From the NCBI GenBank assembly GCA_018384065.1, contig JAHAYL010000053.1:1-39165 (forward strand): a DNA stretch of 39,165 nt, given 5' to 3'. This DNA comes from Oxalobacter sp. GTDB lineage: Bacteria > Pseudomonadota > Gammaproteobacteria > Burkholderiales > Burkholderiaceae_D. Shown here in pieces: positions 1 to 8,190 of this stretch (positions are counted from its first letter, which is position 1; each line of letters starts with the position of its first letter). The notes under the pieces were generated by a model that worked only from the letters and a program-made list of their open reading frames with translations, did not search any database and had not been told where the DNA came from. Both the position numbers and the translations under genes were made by a program.

Positions 1-290
1 GGCTTGTCCATATCTCTGCCATGTCAGACCGTTTCGTCTCAGACCCCCATCAGGTTGTGGAAACAGGGCAGCTGGTCAAGGTCAGCGTACTGGATGTTGA
101 CATCAAACGCAGGCGCATCGCCCTTTCCATGAACCTTGGAAAGGAAGCCTTACCACCGTCAGCCCATCTATCTGGACAACGGCCTGGACCGCGCCAGTCC
201 AACAAGAAAAAACTGGGAAGAATCCGCCCAAGCAACACGGCTTTTGCAGAAGCGTTTGCCCGCCTGAACCAAGGAAACCGACATCGATGA
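1..290 (+). CDS. tex: Transcription accessory protein Tex, C-terminal end (partial)
   Basis: The reading frame is open from the window edge and ends at a TGA at 288-290, so only the last ~96 residues are present. The first residues ([13 protein letters not shown]) and the following [19 protein letters not shown] are the typical S1 RNA-binding domain found at the C-terminus of Tex. After the S1 domain comes a basic, low-complexity tail. Tex is a conserved nucleic-acid-binding protein linked to transcription in many bacteria. The ATG at position 21 is internal, not a start. The stop codon overlaps the ubiX start (ATGA at 287-290), suggesting co-translation. Confidence 0.85.
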   Translation, partial: LVHISAMSDRFVSDPHQVVETGQLVKVSVLDVDIKRRRIALSMNLGKEALPPSAHLSGQRPGPRQSNKKKLGRIRPSNTAFAEAFARLNQGNRHR

Positions 291-877
291 ATACGCAACC
301 TTCCATAAAAAAACGTTTCATTGTCGCCATAACCGGTGCAAGTGGCACCATCTATGGCATAACCCTGCTGAGACTCCTGCGCCAGAGACCTGACATCGAA
401 ATCCATCTGGTCATATCAGATGCCGGAAGCATCAACCTTGCCCATGAAATGGGGATGTCCACAGACCAGGCATATGGACTGGCAGACCATGTTTACAATG
501 TCCATGACATCGGTGCGGCCATTGCCAGTGGCTCTTTCACCTGCGAAGGCATGGTGGTTGCCCCCTGTTCCATGCGGACACTGGCCGCCGTTGCGCATGG
601 TTTCTGTGACAACCTTATCACCCGCTCGGCAGATGTCACCCTGAAAGAACGCCGGAAACTGGTCCTGCTCACCCGGGAGGCGCCCCTGAACCTGGCGCAT
701 ATCCGGAACATGGCATCTGTCACGGAAATGGGCGGCATCATTTATCCACCCGTCCCTGCTTTCTACAACCATCCACAATCAATCGATGACATGGTTGGGC
801 AGACACTGAGACGGGTCCTGCAACTTTTCAACATCACCGATGACCAGCTTTCTGTCTGGAACGGCATCACAGGATAA
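287..877 (+). CDS. ubiX: Flavin prenyltransferase UbiX
   Basis: A 196-residue protein, the usual length for UbiX/Pad1. The N-terminal [18 protein letters not shown] is the hallmark FMN-binding stretch of the family, followed by a [15 protein letters not shown] segment also typical of UbiX. By family knowledge, UbiX joins a dimethylallyl group to reduced FMN to make the prenylated cofactor used by UbiD-type decarboxylases, for example in ubiquinone synthesis. The start ATG overlaps the tex stop by ATGA. The NSS transporter gene begins 6 bp after its stop, so the three genes probably share a transcript. No UbiD partner is visible in the window. Confidence 0.93.
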   Translation: MNTQPSIKKRFIVAITGASGTIYGITLLRLLRQRPDIEIHLVISDAGSINLAHEMGMSTDQAYGLADHVYNVHDIGAAIASGSFTCEGMVVAPCSMRTLAAVAHGFCDNLITRSADVTLKERRKLVLLTREAPLNLAHIRNMASVTEMGGIIYPPVPAFYNHPQSIDDMVGQTLRRVLQLFNITDDQLSVWNGITG

Positions 878-883
878 TCCGGG

Positions 884-2230
884 ATGGCTATGGGAAAAAA
901 CAGCCAATCAACACGTGGCACATGGGGATCAAGGATAGGGTTCATCCTGGCCGCTGCCGGTTCTGCTGTCGGTTTGGGGGCTATTTGGAAATTCCCTTAT
1001 ATGGTGGCAAAAAACGGCGGAGGCATCTTCCTGCTCCTCTTCCTGATCATCAGTGCTACCTTGGGCGTTGCGTTGATGACTGCTGAAATGGCAATCGGTT
1101 CCCTGGCACAGCGTGGTGCTGTCGGTGCTTATGAGCGGCTTGGCGGGAAACGCTGGAAAATCATCGGCTATATGAGCGTATTCTGCGCCTTTATCCTCCT
1201 GTCGTTCTACAGCGTTGTTGGCGGCTGGACCATCGCCTATTTCTTCAAGTTCATGCAGGGTTCCCTTGCAACCTCCAACGCACAGGAACTCACACACATT
1301 TTTGAAACCTTTGTCGCCGACCCTGTTGAACCGCTGTTCTACCATGGGCTGTTCATGGCAGCCACCGCCTGTGTGATTGTCGCAGGCATCCAGAAAGGCA
1401 TCGAGCGGGGATGCAAATACCTGATGACCATGCTTTTCCTGCTGATCCTTATCCTGATCGGCCGTGTACTGACATTACCAGGTGCTTTCGATGGCATCGT
1501 CCTTTTCCTCCAGCCAGATTTCAGCAAGGTCACTTCTGAAATGCTGATTGATGTGACAGGATTGGCTTTCTTCTCCATGTCCATCGGCATGGCCATCATG
1601 ATTGCCTATGGCTCCTATGCCGGCAAAGACATTTCCATCCACCGGACAGCCCTCAATGTCGTCTGCCTGACTGTCGGCATCAGCTGTCTCTGCGGATTGA
1701 TGATCCTGCCCGCCATCACAGTATTCGGCATCGACCCACAGGCAGGTCCCGGCCTGACTTTCATTTCCATGCCTGCAATCTTTGAGCAGATGGCTGGCGG
1801 TACTTTCTTCGGGCTGCTCTTCTTCTTCCTGCTGTTCATCGCGGCACTTTCTTCTTCGGTTTCCCTGCTGGAACCCGTCACCGGTTTCTTTGTCGACGAA
1901 TACAATACCAGCCGCACAAAAACAGCCATTGTGGTGTCTATCCTGATGTTTATTGTCGGTATTGGCGCTTCCCTTTCCTTCGGGCTCTGGAAAAACTATA
2001 CGCTGTTCGGCAAGAACCTGTTTGACCTGCTCGACTTCTCCAGTTCAAACCTGATGATGCCCGTGAGTGCCATCGCCGCATCCCTGCTGGTGGGGTGGAA
2101 AATCTGGCCGGTATTTGCAGAACGCCTGACTGGCAATGAAAAGCCCCTCTGGCTGCGCCTGATGAGACCGTTCTTCCGCTATATCGCACCAGCTGTCATC
2201 GCCATCATCCTTTTCCAAGGGCTTCGATGA
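884..2230 (+). CDS. Sodium-dependent transporter of the NSS/SNF family (first copy)
   Basis: A 448-residue, highly hydrophobic protein. Residues ~12-45 (RIGFILAAAGSAVGLGAIW, then KFPYMVAKNGGG) match the TM1 signature of bacterial NSS transporters (LeuT/MhsT group), where the unwound helix binds substrate and Na+. The length and the rest of the hydrophobic pattern fit 11-12 membrane helices. These proteins import amino acids or related small molecules with Na+; the substrate cannot be told from sequence. An alternative ATG lies two codons downstream (890). The gene follows ubiX by 6 bp and converges on a second NSS gene at 2282-3664. Confidence 0.88.
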   Translation: MAMGKNSQSTRGTWGSRIGFILAAAGSAVGLGAIWKFPYMVAKNGGGIFLLLFLIISATLGVALMTAEMAIGSLAQRGAVGAYERLGGKRWKIIGYMSVFCAFILLSFYSVVGGWTIAYFFKFMQGSLATSNAQELTHIFETFVADPVEPLFYHGLFMAATACVIVAGIQKGIERGCKYLMTMLFLLILILIGRVLTLPGAFDGIVLFLQPDFSKVTSEMLIDVTGLAFFSMSIGMAIMIAYGSYAGKDISIHRTALNVVCLTVGISCLCGLMILPAITVFGIDPQAGPGLTFISMPAIFEQMAGGTFFGLLFFFLLFIAALSSSVSLLEPVTGFFVDEYNTSRTKTAIVVSILMFIVGIGASLSFGLWKNYTLFGKNLFDLLDFSSSNLMMPVSAIAASLLVGWKIWPVFAERLTGNEKPLWLRLMRPFFRYIAPAVIAIILFQGLR

Positions 2231-2281
2231 CAGGAATCCCAAGAAAAAACCATATTCCCCAGAAAGGGAAAGCAGTCTGTT

Positions 2282-3664
2282 TCAGGCAAAAATATCGAAA
2301 TAGCCGGCTATCAGCAGGACAACAACCACGACAGGCAGGATATAACGGAAATACCAGAGCAGCGAGGCAGGCAGTTTCGCCCCAGCACCTGTATTGACTT
2401 CCGCCACAAACTTTTCCCATTGCATCCCGTTCCTCGCCGTCACGAAAAGGACGAACAGGACTGAACCCAGTGGCAGGATGTTGTTGGAAATCAGGAAATC
2501 CTGTAAATCCAGGATGGTGCTGTCTCCCCCCATCGGATGGATGAAATCCAGGATATTGAACCCCAGCAAGACAGGGATTGAAAGGGCTGTCAGCACGATG
2601 AAATTGATGATGACCGACCGTTTCCGGCTGATATTGAAAAGCTCAATCGTCATGGAAACGATGTTCTCATAGACGGCAATCAACGTCGTCATGGCGGCGA
2701 ACAGCATGAAGAAGAAGAACAGCGAACCCCAGAACATCCCGCCTGCGATATTGGAAAAAACCGTATTCAGCGTGATGAAAATCAACCCTGGTCCCGCCGA
2801 TGGCTCGACACCAAATGTGAAACAGGCTGGGAAAATCACAAAACCGGCAAGCACTGCCACCACTGTATCCAGAATGGCAATCCATGCGGCTTCAGAAACA
2901 ACAGAACTGTCCTTGTTGGCATATGTTCCGAAAATCTCGATGGAACCGATTCCGATACTCAAAGTGAAGAACGCCTGTCCCATGGCACTCCAGACAATCT
3001 TCAGCAGACCGACCTTTTCCATCCTTTCACCATCTGGCACCAAGTAATAGGAAATCCCCTCACTGAACCCTGGCAGGAAAACGGAATGCACCGACATGGC
3101 GACCAGCATCACCAACAGCATGATCATCATCGGTTTTGTAATCCGTTCAACACCCTTGACGACCCCCATACCAATCACCCAGAAAGCCACCACCGAACAG
3201 GCTAGCATACAGATGAACATGATGGCAGGATCCGCCAACAGACCGGTGAACGCCTCTACCGCCTGCGCTTCAGAAATCTTTTCCGGGAATCCACCTGTAG
3301 CGAAACGGACGCTGTAATACAGCAGCCACCCTGTTATCAATCCATAGAAAGACATCAGGATATAGTTGCCGGCAATCATCCAGTACTTATGATGGCGCCA
3401 GCCGGTCTTTTCCCCGGCAAGCACCTCAAAGGCACCCGACAGGGATTTCCGTGCCGCACGCCCGACAGCAATCTCAATAATCAGGAAAGGCAGGCCAACC
3501 GCAAACAGGAACCCCAGGTAAATCAGGACGAAAAGCGCACCGCCGCACTGTCCTGTCATATGGGGGAACCGCCAGACATTGCCAAGACCGATTGCACAGC
3601 CAGCTGCAACCAGCAGGAATCCAAAGCGGGAAGAGAACTTTTCGCGTTTTCCTTCTGTTGCCAT
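2282..3664 (-). CDS. Sodium-dependent transporter of the NSS/SNF family (second copy)
   Basis: A 460-residue membrane protein with the NSS TM1 motif (AAGCAIGLGNVWRFPHMTGQ), closer to the canonical NVWRFP form than its neighbour. It shares the internal PACFTFGVEPSAGPGLIF-like segment with the first copy (PAITVFGIDPQAGPGLTF), so the two are clear homologues though quite diverged. It probably imports an amino acid or related solute with Na+. The ATG at 3664 follows a good ribosome site (GGGGGA). The gene lies 23 bp downstream of the porin on the same strand, so porin and transporter may be co-transcribed as an outer/inner membrane uptake pair. That pairing is inference. Confidence 0.88.
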   Translation of the reverse strand: MATEGKREKFSSRFGFLLVAAGCAIGLGNVWRFPHMTGQCGGALFVLIYLGFLFAVGLPFLIIEIAVGRAARKSLSGAFEVLAGEKTGWRHHKYWMIAGNYILMSFYGLITGWLLYYSVRFATGGFPEKISEAQAVEAFTGLLADPAIMFICMLACSVVAFWVIGMGVVKGVERITKPMMIMLLVMLVAMSVHSVFLPGFSEGISYYLVPDGERMEKVGLLKIVWSAMGQAFFTLSIGIGSIEIFGTYANKDSSVVSEAAWIAILDTVVAVLAGFVIFPACFTFGVEPSAGPGLIFITLNTVFSNIAGGMFWGSLFFFFMLFAAMTTLIAVYENIVSMTIELFNISRKRSVIINFIVLTALSIPVLLGFNILDFIHPMGGDSTILDLQDFLISNNILPLGSVLFVLFVTARNGMQWEKFVAEVNTGAGAKLPASLLWYFRYILPVVVVVLLIAGYFDIFA

Positions 3665-3687
3665 GGCGGATCCCCCGAACCTAACCT

Positions 3688-4764
3688 TTAGAAGCGGTGC
3701 GTGATACCGAAATTGATGCCTGTCATGGAATCACTTTCAGTACCGTTGGTGTTGTAAAGCCTACCCATCTTGCTGTTCGAGTTGTCTATATAGGCAACGA
3801 TTGTATAGAGGGTTGTCCGTTTGGACAGCGCATAGTCATAACCGAAGCCATATTTATTGGAATGGCCATTATAGGCACCGTCACTGTCAACCTGTGCCCA
3901 GTTATAGGAGAATTTGAAGACATGGGGACCGGTCTGGTATTTTGCCGCCGCGGTGACGCTGTTCTGTTTCATCCCATTGTCATCTTTAAGCAACTCATTC
4001 ACAACTGCATGGCTGATCTTATGGGTATGGTAACCCAGTGTTAGTGTCAGGTCATTGATGGTATAGCCTGTCCCGACGTTCCAACCCCAGGAATTATCGG
4101 AATCCTGGATACGTTCAATGTCAGCCAACAGGAAGAAACGGTCATTCTCATAGACGGCACCCAGTACAAAACCATCATTGCCATAAGCATGGTAATCAAT
4201 AGCATTTTCGTCTGCATTACGCTTATGGCTTTCCTTGCCTACTGAATAACTGCCATTGAAACGCAGACCATGCCATGAAGGGCTGTCATAGCGGAGAGAA
4301 TTCGGGGTCTGGCTGGAACTCAGGAGCGTCATATTCCCGACAGACAATGCGATACCATCAAACAGGAAAGGGTCGACCTTGCTGTAATTCTCACCGGAAA
4401 CATTGCTGACACGCCCAAGAAGCACCCTGCCCCATTCCCTGTTCTGCACGCCGACATTGGCAGCACCCTGCCAATCCACACCCGGTGTGCCGTGCAGGCG
4501 GTCGGTGGCGTTGTTACCTGAACAGCGGGCACCATCACTGGAATCCCAGCGGCTTTCAAGAGTGAAAACCGCCTGGGTACCATTGCCAAGCTCTTCAGTC
4601 CCTTTGAATCTCAGCAGATTGTCGTGGTTACGCATCATCCGGGTATCAGACCCTGTTTCCTTCAGAACACCGATATCCAACTGACCATTGATGGCGACAT
4701 TGGTCTGCGCATGGGCAATGCCAGCCAAAAAGCCAACAGCAATGGCAACAACCGTCTTTTTCAT
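3688..4764 (-). CDS. Gram-negative trimeric porin (Burkholderia/Neisseria type)
   Basis: A 358-residue precursor with a clear signal peptide (MKKTVVAIAVGFLAGIAHA, cleaved before QTNVAING). The mature N-terminus starts with the NVAINGQLDIGV strand typical of the betaproteobacterial porin family. Motifs such as RFKGTEELGNGTQAVFTLE and WGRVLLGRVSN are characteristic, and the protein ends in the aromatic ITHRF beta-signal used for outer-membrane assembly. It should form a 16-stranded general diffusion channel. The extracellular loop near residue 82 carries a lone-looking Cys (ARCSGNN). The upstream region is AT-rich with a palindrome and a leader hairpin that may regulate it. Confidence 0.92.
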   Translation of the reverse strand: MKKTVVAIAVGFLAGIAHAQTNVAINGQLDIGVLKETGSDTRMMRNHDNLLRFKGTEELGNGTQAVFTLESRWDSSDGARCSGNNATDRLHGTPGVDWQGAANVGVQNREWGRVLLGRVSNVSGENYSKVDPFLFDGIALSVGNMTLLSSSQTPNSLRYDSPSWHGLRFNGSYSVGKESHKRNADENAIDYHAYGNDGFVLGAVYENDRFFLLADIERIQDSDNSWGWNVGTGYTINDLTLTLGYHTHKISHAVVNELLKDDNGMKQNSVTAAAKYQTGPHVFKFSYNWAQVDSDGAYNGHSNKYGFGYDYALSKRTTLYTIVAYIDNSNSKMGRLYNTNGTESDSMTGINFGITHRF

Positions 4765-4775
4765 AAACCGAAACC

Positions 4776-4798
4776 AATCCCTTAAAAAAGAAGGGATT
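4776..4798 (-). promoter_or_regulatory. Hairpin in the porin mRNA leader
   Basis: An 8-bp perfect stem (AATCCCTT / AAGGGATT) with a 7-nt A-rich loop lies 12-34 nt upstream of the porin ATG. In the mRNA, the arm nearer the start contains AAGGG, the best Shine-Dalgarno-like sequence available, although it is rather far from the ATG. The hairpin could therefore hide the ribosome site. The structure is seen directly; a regulatory effect is inference. Confidence 0.35.
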
Positions 4799-4877
4799 TT
4801 ATAAAAAACTGAAATCTTTGAAAAGACGACTATCTATCACAAACCATCTTTCTTACAACAAATTACGCTAAATCGAC

Positions 4878-4892
4878 ATCATCTATGATGAT
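4878..4892. promoter_or_regulatory. Palindrome upstream of the porin gene (possible operator)
   Basis: ATCATC-TAT-GATGAT is a perfect inverted repeat with 6-bp arms, 114 bp upstream of the porin start in an otherwise AT-rich gene-free stretch (4765-4994). Porin promoters are commonly controlled by envelope or nutrient regulators, so a binding site is plausible. I do not recognise a specific regulator motif. Confidence 0.3.
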
Positions 4893-4994
4893 TTAACATC
4901 ATTTTCACGAAATATCTTTGATTTTAAAACAACTGGACAACCCAATAAGAAACTGTAATCACAAATAAAATCAAGAAATACTTGTTTCCTGATG

Positions 4995-5035
4995 AAAAAA
5001 ACGCCTGGCAGATTCCCTTCTGCCAGGCGTTTTTC
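4995..5035. terminator. Bidirectional intrinsic terminator
   Basis: A perfect 10-bp stem (ACGCCTGGCA 5001-5010 and TGCCAGGCGT 5021-5030) with a 10-nt loop is preceded by six A and followed by a T-run, so it reads as a terminator on both strands. On the minus strand it lies just after the CoA-transferase stop codon (5051) and most likely ends that transcript. Confidence 0.85.
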
Positions 5036-5050
5036 CGATATTGCCGATGC

Positions 5051-6556
5051 TTATCGATGTTTCTTCATCGAGCCTGTTTCCAGCAGGCGCTGATGCCAGG
5101 AAAGGGCTTCTTCCAAGACATGCGGCGTCTGCCCGCCACGGCGGTTGGCCTCTTTGACATAGTCAACCAGCATATCCTTGAATTCACCGGTCACGCAGTT
5201 GTTGATGATGGTCTGCGCCCGTTCACGGGGAGCCAAACCACGCAGGTCAGCCAGCCCCACTTCCGTCACCAAGATATCGACATCATGTTCGGTGTGGTCA
5301 ACATGCGGGACCATCGGCACGATACTGGAAATGATGCCGTCCTTTGCAACAGACTTGGTGACAAACACCGCTGTATGCGCATTGTGGGTGAAGTCGCCGG
5401 ATCCGCCGATACCGTTCATCATGTGGGTCCCCATCACATGGGTGGAATTGATATGGCCATAGATGTCCGCTTCCAGAGCAGTATTGATGGTGATCAGTCC
5501 CAGCCTCTGGACAACCCCCGGATGGTTGGAAAAACGCTGCGGGCGGATAACCACATTGTCCTTGTAACGCTCAAAATGGTCGAAAACCTTATGGCTCATC
5601 TCATCTGTCAATGTGATGGCAGTTGCGGATGCAAAATCCATCATGCCTGCATCAATGAGCTCAAATGTGGAATCCTGCATGACTTCAGAAAACATCGTCA
5701 GGTGACCGAATGGGCCTGTGCGCAGGCCAGACATGACCGCATTCGCGATGGTGCCGATACCAGCCTGGAGCGGACGCAGGCTACTGGTGAGGCGTCCCTG
5801 ACGGATTTCACGTTTGAAATAGTCAATCAGATGACCTGCAATCTGCTCGGTTTCCGCATCAGGCGGCAGATTGGCGGATGGCGTATCCATTTCATCGGTG
5901 ATGACGATGGCAACAATCTTGTCATACGGGACTTGGATGCCGATATCGCCGATACGGTCAGAAGGTTTCATGATGCCGATAGGCTCAGCTTCAGGGAACC
6001 GTTTGAAATAGGCGATGTCATGCGCACCTTCCAGCGCCAAGGTGTAAGCCAGATTGATTTCTACGATAATCTTATCTGCCATCTGGGCAAAAATCTCATT
6101 GTTGCCGACAGAGGTCGTTGGAATGATCTTGCCTTCTTCCGTAATGGAAACAGCTTCCAGGATTGCCACTTCCATATGCTGGCCGCGTTTGATGATCGTT
6201 TCCGCTGTTTCAGACAGATGGCTGTCGATATACATGAGTTCGCCACGGTTGATGGCATTCCGCAAAGTACGGGAAGTCTGGAACGGACCGCGATGGGAAA
6301 GGGCATGGGCATTGGACAATGCTTCATCCACATCATTACCCAGGGATGCGCCTGTATATAGTGATATCTTCATCGGGTTTGCCTGTGCCTTACGGGCAAT
6401 GGCATGGGGAACCCCCTTGCCACCACCAGCCAGCGTAAAACCACTCATGCCAACCAACATACCATCGGTAATGTATTCTGCCGCGGCATCAGCACTGACG
6501 ACTTTTGCTCGCAGGGAAGGAACCCTGATACGTTCTTTCAAAACATCACTATTCAT
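5051..6556 (-). CDS. Acetyl-CoA hydrolase/transferase family protein, probably succinyl-CoA:acetate CoA-transferase
   Basis: A 501-residue protein of the class I CoA-transferase/acetyl-CoA hydrolase family. The TMFSEVMQDS stretch holds the likely catalytic glutamate (E291, equivalent to the active-site Glu of Acetobacter AarC). The GIGGSGDFTHNAH and VGLADLRGLAPRERA blocks are typical of this subgroup. Such enzymes move CoA between succinyl-CoA and acetate, or hydrolyse acetyl-CoA, in the cytoplasm. I chose the ATG at 6556; a TTG 8 codons further upstream is possible but less likely. It is a single gene with its own terminator. The exact acid substrate is not readable from the sequence. Confidence 0.88.
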   Translation of the reverse strand: MNSDVLKERIRVPSLRAKVVSADAAAEYITDGMLVGMSGFTLAGGGKGVPHAIARKAQANPMKISLYTGASLGNDVDEALSNAHALSHRGPFQTSRTLRNAINRGELMYIDSHLSETAETIIKRGQHMEVAILEAVSITEEGKIIPTTSVGNNEIFAQMADKIIVEINLAYTLALEGAHDIAYFKRFPEAEPIGIMKPSDRIGDIGIQVPYDKIVAIVITDEMDTPSANLPPDAETEQIAGHLIDYFKREIRQGRLTSSLRPLQAGIGTIANAVMSGLRTGPFGHLTMFSEVMQDSTFELIDAGMMDFASATAITLTDEMSHKVFDHFERYKDNVVIRPQRFSNHPGVVQRLGLITINTALEADIYGHINSTHVMGTHMMNGIGGSGDFTHNAHTAVFVTKSVAKDGIISSIVPMVPHVDHTEHDVDILVTEVGLADLRGLAPRERAQTIINNCVTGEFKDMLVDYVKEANRRGGQTPHVLEEALSWHQRLLETGSMKKHR

Positions 6557-6935
6557 AACTTTACCTGTAGATAAGTGCAAAATTAAGCGTTTTAGTCCAA
6601 TTTAGATGAAGTTGTTGCACATACTCTCAAGCTGGGATTCTTTTGCCAGAATGGGTTTTACTGACTTTTTACGGTTGGAACCGGGTAAATTTATCCAACC
6701 ATGCAATGCAGTTGCTTTTTTGCAACTCCCAATCATGAGTTCGAATGATGAAGTATACCAGTGACAAGGGCAAAAGCAAGAGCAAACAGCCAAAAAACCT
6801 ATGATTTTGTTGGTTTTTTCCGATACACCAAACCGCGGGGACACCGGTTAAGAAAACAGCAGGATAACGTATTTTACGTTGGTTATCGCAGAATATAGCG
6901 ACAGAAGAAGGGGTTTTGATTGCTGATACGGGAAA
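6557..6935. other. Gene-free region between the CoA-transferase and tRNA-Thr
   Basis: 379 bp without a convincing gene; the short open frames here have no recognisable features. It must hold the promoter of the CoA-transferase gene, but I see no strong -35/-10 pair. Two inverted repeats stand out: GGTTGGA/TCCAACC (6673-6679 and 6694-6700) and AGTTGC-T6-GCAACT (6710-6727). They lie downstream of tRNA-Thr and upstream of the CoA-transferase on the minus strand, so they could be processing or regulatory hairpins. Confidence 0.5.
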
Positions 6936-7011
6936 TGGTGCCGGCTGCAGGACTTGAACCCGCCACCCCATGATTACAAATCATGTGCTCTACCTGATGA
7001 GCTAAGCCGGC
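6936..7011 (-). tRNA. tRNA-Thr (anticodon UGU)
   Basis: The minus strand folds into a complete 76-nt cloverleaf. The acceptor stem is GCCGGCT/AGCCGGC and the D-arm is GCTC-GAGC. The anticodon stem CATGA/TCATG encloses the loop TTTGTAA, giving anticodon TGT. The T-arm contains GTTCAAGT, and the 3' CCA is encoded. The anticodon reads ACA and related threonine codons. It sits 21 bp after the sspB stop codon and may be processed from that transcript or have its own promoter. Confidence 0.97.
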
Positions 7012-7032
7012 ACGGAAAAGGAATATTGTATC

Positions 7033-7425
7033 TTATTTTACCAATTTCAATGCAGGTTTTTTTGCACTTTTTTCGGGTTCTTTCGATACAGGCTTCCTGG
7101 TGGGTTCCGATGTCTCGAACGGCATCATCTCTTCAGGGCCAAGCTCCTGGGGATAAATGCCCGCAATGTTTTCAATCGGGAGATAGACATCCATTGACCT
7201 GCCATCAAAACGGGCCTTGAAGCTGATGCCTTCATTGTCCATATGGAGACCCGCTGTTGCCTCTGGACCGATGTCCAGGACGATATGCTCGTCCTGGACA
7301 TACTGTCGGGGAACCCGGGCATAGGCACCTGGTTTTGCAACAATGTAAGGTGTCTGGCCGTTGTCGACCGTCCATTCGTAAAACGCACGGATCAGATAGG
7401 GTTTGAAAGGGATCTCGATAGCCAT
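7033..7425 (-). CDS. sspB: ClpXP protease specificity-enhancing factor SspB
   Basis: A 130-residue protein. The N-terminal PYLIRAFYEWTVDNGQTPYI is the typical SspB opening, and the C-terminus ends in a basic KKPALKLVK tail matching the ClpX-binding (XB) peptide of SspB. Between them is a flexible charged linker (MPFETSEPTRKPVSKEPEK). By family knowledge SspB delivers ssrA-tagged and other substrates to ClpXP. The start is set at the ATG at 7425 because AGGAGG (7430-7435) lies 4 nt upstream; the frame is open further to a TTG that overlaps sspA. It follows sspA closely, as in most proteobacteria. Confidence 0.93.
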   Translation of the reverse strand: MAIEIPFKPYLIRAFYEWTVDNGQTPYIVAKPGAYARVPRQYVQDEHIVLDIGPEATAGLHMDNEGISFKARFDGRSMDVYLPIENIAGIYPQELGPEEMMPFETSEPTRKPVSKEPEKSAKKPALKLVK

Positions 7426-7436
7426 GGTTCCTCCTG

Positions 7437-8051
7437 TCAACGGCGCATGATTTTTTCCTGCGCAGTCAGGGACTCGATGAACGCAGGGCGGGCAAAAACC
7501 ATCTGGGCATATTTTTCAACAGCGACAGCTGATTTCGGCAACTCAATGCCATAGTGCTGCAGGCGCCAGAGCAATGGTGCCAAAGCAACATCCGGCATGG
7601 TCAGTTCATCGCCCATCAGGTATTTTGAACGCTGCAGGTGACCGGAAAGCATCGTCAGGTTCTCACGGATTTCCACACAAGCCCTTTCCTGGGCGATGGC
7701 GGCATTCTCAGACCTGTCATTTTCCAGGGTATCGACATGCCCGAAAAAGAGTTTTTCAAGATTGAAAAGCATCAGGCGCGCCTTTGCACGTGTCTGGGGG
7801 TCGGCCGGCATCAACTGCGGATGCGGGAAACGCTCATCGATGTATTCATTGATGATGTTGGACTCATAAAGGATCAGGTCACGTTCCACCAGGATGGGCA
7901 CCTGGCCGTATGGGTTCATCGCCGAGATTTCTTCAGGCTTGTTGAAAAGGTCAACCTCCTTGACTTCATAATCCATACCGCCCTTCTCGCACAGGACAAA
8001 ACGGCAACGATGTGAAAACGGGCAAGTCGCAGAAGAATAAAGTTCCATCAT
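7437..8051 (-). CDS. sspA: Stringent starvation protein A (GST-fold)
   Basis: A 204-residue protein with a thioredoxin-like N-terminal domain (ELYSSATCPFSHRCRFVL) and an all-alpha C-terminal domain, the glutathione-S-transferase fold of SspA. The CPFSHR and YGQVPILVERDLILYESNII segments are characteristic of the SspA subgroup. In E. coli, SspA binds RNA polymerase and affects stationary-phase and acid-stress expression; it is not an active GST. Two adjacent ATG codons (8051, 8048) could start it, with AGGA upstream. It is directly followed by sspB. In many Burkholderiales petABC precedes sspA, but here the next gene upstream is Nif3-like. Confidence 0.93.
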   Translation of the reverse strand: MMELYSSATCPFSHRCRFVLCEKGGMDYEVKEVDLFNKPEEISAMNPYGQVPILVERDLILYESNIINEYIDERFPHPQLMPADPQTRAKARLMLFNLEKLFFGHVDTLENDRSENAAIAQERACVEIRENLTMLSGHLQRSKYLMGDELTMPDVALAPLLWRLQHYGIELPKSAVAVEKYAQMVFARPAFIESLTAQEKIMRR

Positions 8052-8190
8052 GATACGGTTCCTTTATGGTAGCCTGAAATTATACGGGAGGACAGTCTGC
8101 CCTCTGACAGCAGATAATGCCACAGATGAGCATTATAAATGACTGAAATAGGCTTTTAAAGGGGGCTTTTTATCTGTAACAGTCTCTTGA

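Noticed and set aside
4982-6361. A 459-codon open frame on the + strand
   Set aside because: It is the mirror of the CoA-transferase gene, whose protein has clear family motifs; the + product has none.
6602-6971. Small - strand open frames between the CoA-transferase and tRNA-Thr
   Set aside because: They have no ribosome site or known motif, and one runs through the tRNA.
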